The position numbers and the translations under genes are program-made. From Plumapathes pennacea (Eukaryota > Cnidaria > Anthozoa > Antipatharia > Myriopathidae): a stretch of DNA of 64,000 nucleotides. Below the pieces are notes generated by a model that searched no databases, had not been told where the DNA came from, and was given only the letters and a program-made list of their open reading frames with translations. Position 1 is the first letter of the stretch. Every line of letters starts with the position of its first letter. Positions 1-14,471 of this stretch are shown here, one piece after another. The DNA lies in the NCBI GenBank assembly GCA_964036295.1, contig OZ038466.1, positions 26,171,997 through 26,235,996 on the forward strand, in the 5' to 3' direction.

Positions 1-100
1 TTAACGGCGTTGCATTACCCTAACGCTGCATCAAAAACTATTGCATATAAATTATTATATCCTGGACTCTAGATAACAACGACGCTGTCCAGTAGTTCAC

Positions 101-536
101 CTTCATTTCTGCCGCCAATTTCATCTTCGTGTCTTCCACGCGTTGCCTCAAATCCTCTACTTCGTGTTGCAAGCGCGCCAACAGCATACGTTGGTTAGAC
201 TGCAAATGAGAACTCTCCTTTCAATACAAAGCCAGTTGACGTTATCCGGTATGGAGAAAATGACAGGTGATTAAGCCTGCCCTCGTTAAAAAAAAAAACA
301 TAGGGGAGGGGAGGGGAGGGGAGAAGGGAGGGCTTGCAGCAGGTCTACGATGGTGTGGTGGAAGGGAATGAGGAGGTGACATCGAGAATCCCTTCAATCA
401 TAAACAAGATCTACATTATACAATGTTGTGTACCCTGTGCAAACTAGCAGACTACGGATATAATTCCTCACCTTTACAGACGGTTTGTTGTCTGCATCTT
501 TATCTGTCTTGTTCCCTTCTCGATCTGAAAAACAAA

Positions 537-568
<32 letters not shown>

Positions 569-2157
569 ACGTGCATCAAGATCAGACAATACATACCAAC
601 GAACAAAGTTCACTTATCAAGTCGCCAGGTAATCATAGCAGCCCCTCATCCGGCTCTCAATCTTACAGCGCCAATTCTACATATCAACGTAAGGTAATGA
701 CGCTCACGTTTCCAGCGTTAGCCATTCATCACAGCAAAGAACCTTCTTTTGCTCTGACAAATACCTAGCTTCTGCTTCAAACGTCATCATTTCCACATCA
801 ACCTTACGTTGATGCATTCATGTGTACAGAGTATGTTTTATGGACACTCCGACGCAGTCTAGTGTACGTCAATTTTACTGCATCAAGTTTGAAACTTGTT
901 TCAGTTCAGTAGTAAGTACCTCCGCTTTCCAGGTAACTCAGAAGCCTACAGCAGGTCAATCATTAGTTATACCTTTGCTTTCCAGGTAGCTCGGGAGCCT
1001 AAAGCAGTTCAATCGGCATTACCTTTGCTTTCTAGGTAACTCAATAGCGCCTTGTGCTGCACTTGCATGTCGTATCTCAGCCGGTTGACCTGTTCTTCCA
1101 GTGGAGCTGTTTTCCTTTTCTCGTCAAAGAAGCGCTTTTTCCACACGTTTTTAGCTGCAACGTGCAAAAAATAAATAAATAAATAAATAAAAATAATGAA
1201 CCACGAGGCAGATTCGGCTCTAAAATGGCAGGTATGTACCAAAGCCGTGTGAAGTTTGAACGAACTACCACCTCCCCTCGTGTCCCTCACAGTTGGCTCT
1301 TTTTAGTGACGGTTAGGAGGACACAAAACTCGAAGGCATTATTCTCCCGAGTCTTAAGTTCTAGAACTCTAGCCTCCTGACATCAGGCCCAAGAGTGGTT
1401 TCCGTAAAGTAAAACAGAAGCCGCTCGTGGGTCTGCAATCAAGAGGCTATAGGAGCTCGTCTTTGGTTCCTTTACTGTGTTCTAGGAGCATTTAATGTAA
1501 CTTGAGACTCACATTGGTTCCTTTTCTGCAGAGTCTGGTTCTGTACATTCTTAGCCCGTCGCATCTTCTGTTCTCTGTCCTTCTCCACGTCAACTCTCTC
1601 CTGCTTGGCTTTGCGTAACTCCGCCTTCAGCAGTTCTATTTCCTGCATCTTCCTGTCCTTGGCGGACGCTGAATCCTTCTCCAGGTTTTTGTCTCCTCGT
1701 GCCGGTATTTTGATCTGCGGTGGAGTGCGCATTTTTGGAATCCTAAACTTGTCTTCCAAAGAATCCGGCTTTTTGGTCACTTTCTTCGTCGATGGTTTCT
1801 TCCCCTTTTTGAGGTTTCCTTTCGCTTTGTCCGTTATTCCTGCCTTTGACTCCACATTCTCTTTTATTCCTCCTTGAAGCTGCGTGTTATCACCAGCATC
1901 AGTAAACCCTTCACTCTTCTGCTGTCCTGTCTCTAAGTTCTCGTTTAACTGGAGGTCGTTCTGGCCCTTAAGGTGCAGACCGCGTGCATCATCGTCCTCA
2001 TACCCCACATGGTCATACGCCTCACTTCCGTGTCCTTGGTAACCCAGCCTTCCATCCTGGTTACCCAGCATTCCACCCTGGTCATCACTGCAATATATCA
2101 CAACAATAATTATTTAACAGGAGTACATATCAACTCGTTCTCTCTTTCACTCTCTCA

Positions 2158-2201
<44 letters not shown>

Positions 2202-4984
2202 TTGAACAGCAACATCATCCATAAATTCACTTGATCAATGATTGGGAGAACTGTAAATTGTACTATAAAAGGAACTGCAATTATAGTTTCCTGCTAGTGA
2301 CCAGGCCTTCTCTTTTAGTCTCTCACCAGCTGAGCATACAGTACACAGAGGACTTGTCATTACATAGCTTGCTCAAAAAATCTGGAACTAATAATAATAA
2401 TATGTGCAGGAGAAAAAGAGAATGTTATAGAAGAAAAAATATATATATTATTATTTTCTCTACCATAACACTCTTTTCCTCCTTCAATTGTTGGGAAATC
2501 TTAAATTTGGATGTCAAGAATGAGATAAAAATGACTGAGTGCCATTCCTAAATGGGCATTTCTTTTTCTCCTGATTCCATCTTCCCTTATATTTAATTGT
2601 GAGTGTCCTTGGTATGCTACTGAAAATAATTACTTACAATGGTGGTGTTGAACCATCCTCTGCTATTCCAGAATCCACTTCATTTTCATACAGTATAGGT
2701 TTTCTGTTCTTTTGGTTTGGTGATGGAAACTGTGAAAACTTTGACCGTTCCTCAACATCCTCAATATTTGGAATCTCCCAACCATTTCTGTCCTTGGACT
2801 CCAAACCTACATCCCCGTTTTGCACGGCATGTTTAGTTTTGTTCACATCACTGGCATCATCACTGCTTCGTTCTCTGTCAGTTGATGGTGATCGTGATCT
2901 CCGTTTTTTCTTTGTGGTACCTTTCTGTGATTTAGATGCTTGCTTTTGATTCTCTGACCCTGGTAAATTATTGTTTTTGCTACTTGTTAACTTTTTCCCT
3001 TGAGATCTCTCCTCGCCATTAGCATGTACCCTTTGGCCTCTATCATTACTCCCTGCATCTCCAGGCCGCGGCGACGCAATGACACGCCCTGAGGGGATGG
3101 GTGTTGGTGGAGAAATAAATACTCCATCTGGACCAACAATAGGCAAATTGGGCACTACTTCAGGCTGGATGAATTTAACAGTTTTAGATTCAGACTTATT
3201 ACTTCCAGATGAGTCACTGCTACCTTTTTTCTGGAGTTTTGATTTGTTGTTCTTTTGCTGCTGCTTTGATCCACTCTGTTGATCTTCTTCCCACATTTCT
3301 GCTGTCTCAATATTATCAGCTCTTCTCTGAGACAAACTGCTGTTTTGCATACTAACCATCCCCCCTGAATCTGAACCTTCTGAGCTCAAACTGTCTTTAC
3401 CAAATCGGTTGTTTCCGTCCTCCTGGTTTGCTGGTCTTGGACTGTTAAACATATCCTCTTCATTATTCCCATCACTTCTGTTCATTGACTGTTCACGTGA
3501 TGTGTACTGGTTTGGGTATTGCTTCTGATTAGATCTCTGGGGCCCCATCTGAAAGTTCATACCATGAATAGCTGGCAGACTGATGGACTGTGTAGATGAC
3601 AAACCAGCTGCAAAAAAAAAGATTTAACCATTATCACAGTGTGGCACACAAAATAATATGAACAATGTCACTTCTAGTATAAAATTATACGGTCAACCAG
3701 ATTTTTTTCATGGAATGGATCTTCTTCAATGAAGAAATCCATGAAACTAGTGTTACCTGTAGTATGGCCTTGTGTTGCTATGACAACATTGTCGGCTTCA
3801 GGAATGGGTCTTGCTAAAGAACTGTGCGTGCCAGGCAGGACAAAGATTTCGGGGCTGTAGGCCTAGGGTAGAACAATATTAAAAAATGATAATTATTATA
3901 AAGGGGTTATTACATGGATAGGAGTGCAATATGGTGGAGTATTTTTACCCTTGAAAAAGGATTCAGGAAGTGTGGCAGGACTAGGTGAAGGATGGGTATT
4001 AGGGGTTGGGGAGACGGCAGAGCAATAACACCTTTAGAGAAAGAAAGAAAAAGTGACATCAAGGGAAAGAGAAAACATGTTGGAGTTGTCAATAATTTAC
4101 TGCAGATGGAGTTTGTTCAATTTTTATATACAGGACATACCATAGGAGGTAAAAAGTCCCTTGCTCTGAGAAGGTCTTCTTGATTGTTCTTAACCTGAAA
4201 CAGGAAAGTTACAACATGAAACAGTGACAAGCAAAGAATAAAATATATAAATGTGTGTCATTCAATATTATCCACTGCAGAGATCGAACAAATCGTCAAG
4301 TCATGAGCACAATGTTGATCAAAATACATCCCTGACGGCCTAATCGTGGGATCAAGTAACTTTTACGCCACCTCTGTCCTGGGTGGTGAAAGTTACTCGA
4401 TCCTAATCGTGTACATTGACCAACAGTTCCATTCCTGAGCCAAGCAGTGTTTATAGGAAACAATCAACAGCAGACTAAATTTATTGTGTTCATAAGATGC
4501 ATTTTTTACACACTATCGACGTCCATTTCAACTGTGTCAAGATACTCTCATTCACTTACAATTGCCATGCATCGGCCAACGCTTCGCAGGAAAACAAAGC
4601 TTTCAGGCACGATGTCTAAGCCAAGCTGATCTTCTATGTGATCACGAAGTGTGGATAAGGAAGCATCGGGTGGAACTCTGCGACACAAAAAACAATAACT
4701 AATTTAAGAACTATCCTTTACATGCCTGTGAACACGATGCATTAAAAGCCACCTCACCTCACAAAACCTGCAGAAACAGACTCCAGAGCAATGTTATTAA
4801 AAGCCGTTCTGTATTTCTCAAGCCATAGATCCAAGGGAACCACAAAGACATGCAAATCAGCGAATTGAACCTGGAACCGGAGAAGTGAGTATTAGTCGAT
4901 CGACCTTTTGACTTCAAAGTGATAAAAAGTGTACCGATTTGTTACCTTGTCCATGGAAGACATCCCACCGCTTTGACTCGACAT
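101..4984 (-). CDS. SPATA1: Spermatogenesis-associated protein 1 (SPATA1)-like, 3' end outside window
   Basis: Ten exons read in consistent phase on the minus strand: 4984-4946, 4870-4758, 4677-4560, 4194-4141, 3862-3757, 3607-2638, 2087-1513, 1154-1023, 524-472 and 199-101, about 753 codons before the left edge. The N-terminal part (ADLHVFVVPLDLW, then VPPDASLSTLRDHIEDQLG) matches the conserved start of SPATA1. The end (VWKKRFFDEKRKTAPLEEQ, then LQHEVEDLRQRVEDTKMKL) matches its C-terminal coiled coil. Between them, exons 6 and 7 encode a long Ser/Gln/Lys-rich disordered region that makes the protein much longer than the human one (about 460 residues). SPATA1 function is poorly known; the coiled coil suggests protein-protein contacts, possibly ciliary or sperm related. 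The start is the ATG of a 39-nt first exon. The exon at 524-472 has a strong acceptor after a T-rich tract and restores frame. Identification is firm; function is not. Confidence 0.85.
905..1043 (-). repeat. Tandem copies of the SPATA1 exon 8 end and splice donor
   Basis: The last 20 nt of exon 8 (1042-1023) recur at 992-973 and 939-920, with periods of about 50 and 53 bp. Each downstream copy keeps an upstream AG and a following GT, so each could act as a 26-nt mini-exon (998-973 and 945-920). Including one would shift the frame into exon 9. Confidence 0.8.
2159..2198. repeat. (CA)n microsatellite
   Basis: About 20 uninterrupted CA units lie in SPATA1 intron 6, about 70 bp upstream (in transcript order) of the exon 7 acceptor. 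No coding role. Confidence 0.95.
4332..4410. repeat. Imperfect hairpin in SPATA1 intron 3
   Basis: The arm around 4338-4362 (GGATCAAGTAACTTTTACG) and the arm around 4383-4408 (GTGAAAGTTACTCGATCC) are near reverse complements with a short spacer. It may be a small folded-back element. No target duplication was identified. Confidence 0.6.
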
Positions 4985-6391
4985 CTCTAATTGTTATAAC
5001 AGCAAATTGAAAGACGTTTAGATAAGAGGAAATCGAGACATCGCAGACAAAATTGCACGTTCTTTGTCCGTTGCCAAGAGGAAGCCTATTTACTGATCAC
5101 TTGCGTTGTTAGTCACGTGTCTTCTGTGATACGTCACACATTCCAGACGCGCGCGCTGATTGGTGGAGATCAAACACGCTAATCGCTTTGAAGTAATTAA
5201 CCAGAATTTGCGTGTTTGTGCAAACGATTTGACAAAAAGTTATTGCTTTGCTTTTGATACAAGTAGCGCATCAAAGAATAAGGCTAAGCTTGCAAATCGG
5301 ATTTGTTCTTGTCGCAAATCAGTTGCATAAGCCTCTGTTGATAACTGCGCATTGTCACTCACACTGGAGAAAGAATACAGCTGTTTCTCCCAAACATATT
5401 AACCTAGACAAAATGTAAACAAAAGTACCAATTACATAGTCAGCCTCTGAAACATGCTGAAATAGAGTTGCCACGGCCTTAAACACTGGCGATAAGACAC
5501 AAATTCCTGAAATCAATCAAATCGCCCCAGTCCTCACGTTCACTTCCCAGTTAAAACTGACCCCAGAAGTGAAGTCATTAATCAGATGCTGTCTACACAA
5601 TCGTGAGTCAGTTGTGTATTATTAACATTAATAAATAAAGGCTGTGATAATTACCTCTGCTGAAAAGAGTTGAATCAGTCAATGAAACAGTCTGAATTGC
5701 TCAAGCCGTATTAAATGGGTGATGTGTGTGATAATGCCATGTAGCAAGTTCTTCTTTTACAATATCATATGCCGTTAGAGACAAGATTATAACTACAATT
5801 GTGTTGTTTTGCACCCTGGAAAGCAAGGATTGACGTTGAGGATTTTAGTTAATTAGTTTTCTCTGTGGCCGATCGTTTAATGAAATGACGGGGACGGCCC
5901 ATAGCTTGACCGGTGTAACAGGCTTTTTTGTCCCCCTGGCCAGGATGTCTCTCCGGACATTTTGGTCTTGGCTGAAATGTCCGGGGGACATTTTGGCCCT
6001 GCTGAAGTGTCCAGCCGGACATAAATATGGGGGGACTTTTCAGATTGGGACACCGGTACAAGTTACAGGGTAGTTTTCCCTTCAAATCGTTTGGCTTCCC
6101 AACGAGTGAATGTGCGTAAAAAAGTCGCTTGGCTCTTATCCGAGACATTCCACCAGCGGAAAGTTAAACAAAATTGCGAAAATTAACCAACTGTTGTACT
6201 AATTAATTAATTAAAATGTTGACGATACCTCATACGGTAGATTCACGGCCGGGATTGGTGAAATCAATACGACATCTGCTCGCGCCCCATGAATGCAAAA
6301 CAACCAATTCACTGACACAATATGTGGAAAACGACTGTTGTTTTTTAGCCCAGCAAAAAGAAGTTTTCACACTGTTGCCAAGTCTGAAGGA
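4985..6391. other. Intergenic region, no gene seen
   Basis: This holds the SPATA1 5' flank, with GC-rich sequence near 5145-5165 that could be promoter DNA, then AT-rich sequence without convincing exons. A cluster of short direct and inverted copies of GGACATTTTGG lies at about 5926-6034. Confidence 0.6.
5926..6034. repeat. Cluster of inverted GGACATTTT motifs
   Basis: Within about 110 bp the motif CCGGACATTTTGG and its reverse complement (AAATGTCCGG) appear about five times in alternating orientation, able to form nested hairpins. The open frames across it are a by-product of its GC content. It is probably a degraded mobile-element end or a satellite fragment. Confidence 0.6.
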
Positions 6392-7880
6392 ATGAAGGCT
6401 CGAAATTTTGAAGTAATTCTCGTATTTGTCGTTTTGTCGGCCACTTTTCCCTACGCCTCTCGCCAGCAGACATCCGCACAAGTGCTTCGTGAAGCAGCAG
6501 TTCATCATCATGCAAACTTTGTTAAACATCCCTTCAGCATGCTGTCCGTGCCGTCCAAGATCCTCTCAACCTTTGAGAGCACAAGCCTTAGCTGTATGTT
6601 CAACTGCCTTGAAACTGGATCGTGCATTTCGTTCAATTTCGGAATTCACTCCAACCTCTGCCAGCTTCTTGGTACAGACAAATATAACTCCACTGAGAAG
6701 TTTCAACCAAGTGAAGACTTTGACCACTACAGCATCGCAGTAAGTTAGAACCGTTTAACATACATGCGCGTTGTTTTGTCGACTTTTCGAATTATTGATC
6801 GGATCCGCAGACCGTGCACGAGGGTCCTCAAGTGAACCGATCGTCAGCGACAAAATCGACCAAAATTTTGTCGAACTTGTTTCAGACTTCCTTTAGTTTG
6901 TGCATACTTGATTGTATGGGCCGATTTTCTGCAGAAGTTGCAGCCAGAATGAAAAACATAAAAAAAAGAAGCCTCTGCCGCTGCCCACACAGTGAATGTG
7001 AGCTGACCACAAGAGATTGCCAGAAAGGAAAAAAAAATGTTCTTCGGCTTGAAAACTGTTCTGTCTCTTAAAACGTTAAATACAAGTCTTGCCACTTCTC
7101 CTTGATTAGTATTTACGGTATCTATTTTTACTCTTAGTTTCCCCAAAGTTCTTTCTTTCTGATTGTTATAGTCGTCTTGTTCATCTCTGTACAAGTGAAT
7201 GGTTAGTTAGGAGAGTTAATCAGTTTGCTTCGGACTTCTTTTGCAGAACCCTTGCATGAAACAACCATGTCGCGATCAACAGCACAAAACCAGATGTCGC
7301 CCAATTTACAGCAACGACGACTACACATGTACACTGCCAAAAGGTAGGCAAAAAAATGAAGTATAAAATTCACCTGATATGCGGTTTCAATTCTAGCCAC
7401 TCTGGCCACCGACAAACTACAAGGCACTATATATGATCACATGATCACTATATATGATCACATGATCACTATATAGAGATGTGATTATGCGGTAGAGTGG
7501 CATAAATGTCGATTTCTTTAGCACTGGGTCGGACTTCGAAAGTGGACTGAGTGGTGCTTTGCAATTCATTTTCGTTTCCTTCCTTTTTCTTAGGAATCAT
7601 ATACTCCCTGGCATCCTTTGCCCAGAGCTGTAAAGATCACTGCGAATCAATAAACTTGAAGTGCGTTGGGAGCGGAGCTTTTCCAAACGGCAGCGCAGTT
7701 CACATTCTACAGGAACAGTTTGGCATTGTATGCAGAACAGTTTCTTCCTATATCTACACCGACCAACCTTGCTACCGACCGTCCAATAAAAGATGTTTTG
7801 GTGCTAAAGATATCCCCATAAACATCAACTGCAAAGGAGGGCAAAACAATGACGTAAGGAGACTGTGTCCTTGTGAGTAA
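6392..7880 (+). CDS. Secreted PAN/apple-domain protein with Cys-rich C-terminus
   Basis: Three exons (6392-6739, 7247-7343, 7594-7880) join in phase 0 then phase 1 to give 243 residues ending at a TAA. A signal peptide ([15 protein letters not shown]) starts the protein. Residues of about 45-115 look like a PAN/apple domain: hydrophobic first strand, then the [16 protein letters not shown] core and [11 protein letters not shown]. Exon 2 encodes a short EGF-like stretch beginning NPCMKQPC. The third exon is a Cys-rich module (SCKDHCES ... [10 protein letters not shown] ... CPCE) that I do not recognise as a named family. Likely an extracellular, possibly lectin-like adhesion protein. The ATG at 6392 is chosen because it begins the signal peptide; an in-frame ATG lies upstream at 6293. 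The stop could be bypassed if the GT inside CCTTGTGAG is a donor, so a further exon is not excluded. Confidence 0.65.
7429..7475. repeat. Short ATATGATCACATGATCACT tandem palindromes
   Basis: Two to three copies of a self-complementary TGATCACATGATCA unit lie in intron 2 of the PAN-domain gene. It is a low-complexity palindrome with no sign of function. Confidence 0.7.
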
Positions 7881-9830
<1,950 letters not shown>

Positions 9831-12800
9831 ATGTCCAGTGTCAGTTCTGGAGTGAAGCAATCAGACATGGAGAGAAATGCGAGCACAGCCAAACTGGAGA
9901 TTTGCGAAAGTGGAGAATATGACTTCACGAACAGTCGCTTCACGGCTCACGGACCTCGACGATGCGGATTTCACTGCAGTAAGAGAGCACAGATCGCCAC
10001 TGTTGTGTTGTTTGTCTTCCTTTTACTGATTGCCATGGGAGTTCTTATGGCCATGTTTGGACCTGGAAGTACCGACCTTGAATACAAAACGGCAAAGCTG
10101 GAAGGCAGGCCACAAGGAGAAGGTAAGAACGTACTTTTTATAGAACTGTTTATGTTAATACACAGTATCTCAAAGTATCAACTACGACGTCCGCAGGTTC
10201 AGTACCCTATCTACTGCACCGCACATGGATTGCACCTCTCAGAGAGTAGGAAACATCCAAATTGGATTTCGATTTAGAAAAAGAGCTCATTATTACTGTA
10301 ATCTGGGGCCCGATAAACTCGATGGGCGGATACAGCCAGTTTATCGTTTTGCGTGTGTATTGATTTCTACAAAGTCAAAACAGGTTCTAGACAGTCTTTT
10401 TATGCACGTAATTTTGTATCATTTATGATAAAACTGATGTTTCATTTCAGCACATAGCCATATCAGTTACACTTCTTTCGTCGCCTGCACGGAATCGAAC
10501 GACTAAATTAAAACCAGTGTGGTGTCATTTGCAAGAGATAGAGAATAGAAAATAAAAGCGAAGCACTAAGATGATGTACTTCAAATATGGAACTGTGGTT
10601 ACATTTTACCACTACCCGATTGATGTACAAATTGTAGTTCTTTAACAAAACGGTAATTATTCAACTTAGGATAATATACATTTCCGTGATCAGCTACGGG
10701 ATACAAAATGATCGAACATCCGCTCAACACGCTGCCGCAGTTCCTGTCGAGGCAGCCTATTCACAGCATTCCCGTGAATCACAGCGACTCAGAGAACAAA
10801 GCAAACTTCGTGGCGCGCGCAACAGACGACAAGACAGTTTCAAAAACATTAGGCTTCAAGGAGATAATGACTTTTTCATTACTTGGGTGTAGTCCCCGAA
10901 TTTGTCGATTTGTGTCACTGAAGGGAGACTGCGAATTGCAGCTCATCACAGAAAACTTCTGTAAAATGTAAACATAATTTTAGTGCGATTGTTTCAGCAA
11001 GGTTGCTCGAAAAAAAAAAACCGAATAATTCGTATTTGAAATTCCGCCAAGTGATAGAATGCAACCATATCCCAGTTGAGATAACACTTGCGCGCCGGGG
11101 ATTTTTAAATGTGTTTGTGCACGGCACCCGCAAAAGTTGCTGTTGCTTTGTAAATTGATACTGCATTTCACAAGCTGTTCGTCACTTGTTTCAACTAAAA
11201 TGGCACGAATACAAACGAAACCTGAGCAAGGCCTTTTAAGTCGCCGTCCGCCGGCGCACGAAAATAACAAGACAGATAGGCGGCCGGGTATCCTGAAATT
11301 TTTGTACTATCGATTTTATTTTATTTTTTGAATACTTTTGTCTTTCACCTTTCCATTTCCATGGAGACAGATAAGACAACGGAGCCTTCTACCAAACGCC
11401 AGACCCTGGCTCCGTCGACCACGGAGAGAAAGTAATTCTGTTCTTAGTGTTTAGAGAATTTTTTTACGTAAGAAAGAGATGTTTTCACTATCCCAATAAC
11501 ATTTATTGCTGTTTCTTTTATTACATAAATCAACGATCAGAATGAGACCTGAAACTATCTACAGATGTGAAATATGCTCGTTTTTGGCTGCAATTGACAT
11601 GTATTTTGTTGGTGTTTTCCTTTTTTTTTTTTTTTTTTTTTTTTTCGTTTATCATTTTCTTGTTGCAAATAAAACAGGTCCAACTGAAAGCACGTCATCG
11701 TCGACCCAGACTCCTCCGGTGACATGCGCAAATACCCCGGAATCCATCACCCCAGAACCCACCACCCCGGAATCCATCACCCCGGAACCCACCACCCCGC
11801 CTGTTATACCTAACGTTACCTGTGACGTGGCTATCATTGGAACAGGTTAGGAATGTTAAAACTCATAATATGAATAAACGAGTGATTAGAGGAGAGTGAC
11901 TCGACTCGTAACCAAAACGGGTTAAACAGGTTTGTCTCCTGGTCATTGGACGAGATTATTGCTTGCCAAGTGTAAGAAGTTACTGTCTTTTTTCCCATTA
12001 GGACTTGCAGGCCTTTACGTGGCGAAAGAACTCACTAACAAGACCAGACATAAAGTGTGCGTCTTTGAGAAAAATGAGCGCTTGGGTGGACGGATATACG
12101 ATCATCACTTCTCTCTTGCTCCAAACGCCAGTGTAGGTGAGCTCCAGTCCAGGTTTCTCTTTACTCTACCGCGTGGCGCGCGCGCGCAGGTTTCCTGCCA
12201 AAACACCGACGACGCCATTCTGCTGTTTTCCGTTAATATTCTGCTGTCGGAGGGAAATCGACTCGAAATCGAGCATGCTTTCAGATGTGTTAAAAAAATA
12301 GGGACAAATTTAAAGTAAAGCACCTCAGTAATGGATTTCGTTTTTTGGTACAGAAGATTGTCTGCAGTCTCTTTCATGAACATGGGTTTGTTCATTCTAA
12401 TTTTGTGGCTCTTCTATGTTCTTATAAATTATTTCCTTGTTTTAATCAAAGGTTTAGGTGCTTGGGGACTTACAAGTAGCTATCAACCTTACACTGGGTA
12501 AGTACGCACACACATTCAACTTTCTATATACTTGTCCGCTAATGAGATCACATGCATAAAGATGTGTAATCGCAATTTTATAAACGCTCTACAGCACAAA
12601 TCAGCGAGGTAGAATTGTTTTTGTTTTAGCAATAATTGTTGGGAAATGTGCAAGTGAATCAGTCAAGAAAGTCATGAAAGTGCCTTGCAGTGTAAAACTT
12701 GCCGATGTAGTTATGAAAGGATTAATACATTCCGTTTTTGTTTTATTTGTTTGTCAAGGTTTGAACTTCTTCCGGACCTAAACATCAACACAGAACACGG

Positions 12801-14471
12801 TTGGTACGACCATCTTCATATGCACAGGTCACGTGGCATTACTGTTGCTAAGGGCAACGCTCACACCTCCACCTTGTGTGATGTTTTGAAGGCCCACGTC
12901 TTCCCTTCATTAAGTCAACAGAAATTCACTAACGAGACCTGTGATGAGCTCATCAAAAGAGTGACTGATAAAAAAAACCTAGCAGCAAATTTCTCTACTG
13001 CTGGCACATACTTATCGAACTACCTCACCTCCGAGGGTGCCAAGCTGATCACAGAGTATTACGGCGTTAAAACGGATTATGTGCATCGTATAAAACACGA
13101 AAGGTATATAGATTTCCTAAATTATAGAATTGATGAGTTTGAGGGTGAGGTTGTCAGACCGACTAGAGGAATGTCAGCTGTTGTACAAGCTCTGAAAGAA
13201 ATCGTGTTGAATCAAAGAGGAGATGTATACCTCAACGAGCAAGTTTTATCCATCAACCAGAAAAGAGATACGTTCCATCTGCAGACTGATAAACGCCTGG
13301 TGTCTGCGGGTAAAGTTATACTGGCCGTTCCACCCGTCGCATTGGCCAAAATCAAAGGTGATGTAACGGAGAAAGTAGTGCAAAGCGCCATTTTCAAGTC
13401 CATCCTGAGTGTTCCCGCCTTCAAAGGGGCGGCTGTTTACAAAGACGCCTGGTGGGAGAGCATGTTAAAACCCCTGAAAACTTTCACATCTTACGGTAGC
13501 TGCCTCGGAGTGACGATGCCGCACGAGTAAGTAACATTGTCCGGGTGTCAATACTGCTATTCTATTATTTTAGTTATTTTTGCTTTTCTTTCTTGTACAC
13601 AATTTGTTTTGAATGCCGAGTTATCGCAAATGTCCTTCACCACGTTTAAAGGTTTGAAGATTTGTTTTCAACGTGTTATTTGACAAACTTTCTTCGGAAA
13701 AAGTTAAACAGAAACAAATGCACAGAGATAAGGATTGTAATTTAAACTAAAGTATCGACATAATATACACACACGAGTGCGGTAAACGTGAGCAGTGTTG
13801 CCTCATTCTGTTGTAAATCTTGTAACGGCGCCGTTTGTTCGCAGGAATAAGAAGGGGGGAAATATCCTGTACACTGCTTACGCTCACGGAGCATGCGCGG
13901 AGAAGTGGGGCGTTCTTGAACAGCAGGGCCCGGATGTACTGGAGACCGCTGTGCAACGAGCCCTGCGAGAAAAGTTCAACAACAACACAATTCCAAAGCC
14001 ATTGCAGACACAGTACAGATACTGGCCGGATGGAGCCCTGTAAGAATTAAAACTGGTTTTGGTTTTACACAGAGTTTGAATTAACGACTTTTTATATGAG
14101 AATAGAACAACTTGAAGCGGAAACAGTAGCAAGAGCTTAGTGCTGGGTCCACCATTTCATTTATATGCTCAGTAGCCCGGCCTTGTCACGGTTCATCCAT
14201 CTTTTATGATAATCTGGTTATTGTGCTCTGCACGTTCCTCCTCATAATCACACTTGTTTTTGTTTACAGACATTTTCAGAAGGCTGGAAGTAATTACACG
14301 AAGGATCAAGTGTTGAGCTGGGCAGCCAGGCCTGTGACAGGGCAGGAGGTGTCGTTGGTAGGCGATGCTTATTTTAACTATGGATACTTGTGTGAAAACG
14401 CCCTACAGTCGGCCGCAAAAGTGCTGCATGATGTGTGGAAAATTCCTCCACCATCAGGACTGCTAGATTAG
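9831..14471 (+). CDS. Membrane-anchored FAD-dependent amine oxidase
   Basis: Seven exons in phase: 9831-10122, 11678-11845, 12002-12136, 12452-12497, 12759-13526, 13845-14039 and 14270-14471, giving about 601 residues. Residues 1-55 are cytosolic, followed by a single membrane helix (IATVVLFVFLLLIAMGVLM) and a Thr/Pro-rich stalk with repeated TPESITPEPT. The dinucleotide-binding motif CDVAIIGTGLAGLYVAKEL and the downstream acidic FEKNERLGGRIYD mark the FAD site. The C-terminal VGDAYFNYGYLCENALQSA is the second FAD-contacting motif of flavin amine oxidases. The family oxidises amines or L-amino acids, releasing ammonia and hydrogen peroxide. Topology places the catalytic domain outside the cell or in the secretory lumen. 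The exact substrate cannot be read. A Thr-rich 61-nt segment (11371-11431) may be an alternative stalk exon joined to a second acceptor before 11691. Confidence 0.8.

Noticed and set aside
10694-10886. Coding-looking stretch in intron 1 of the amine oxidase (MIEHPLNTLPQFLSRQP)
   Set aside because: It has an AG before it and an open frame, but no donor leaves the phase needed by the next exon; kept out of the model.
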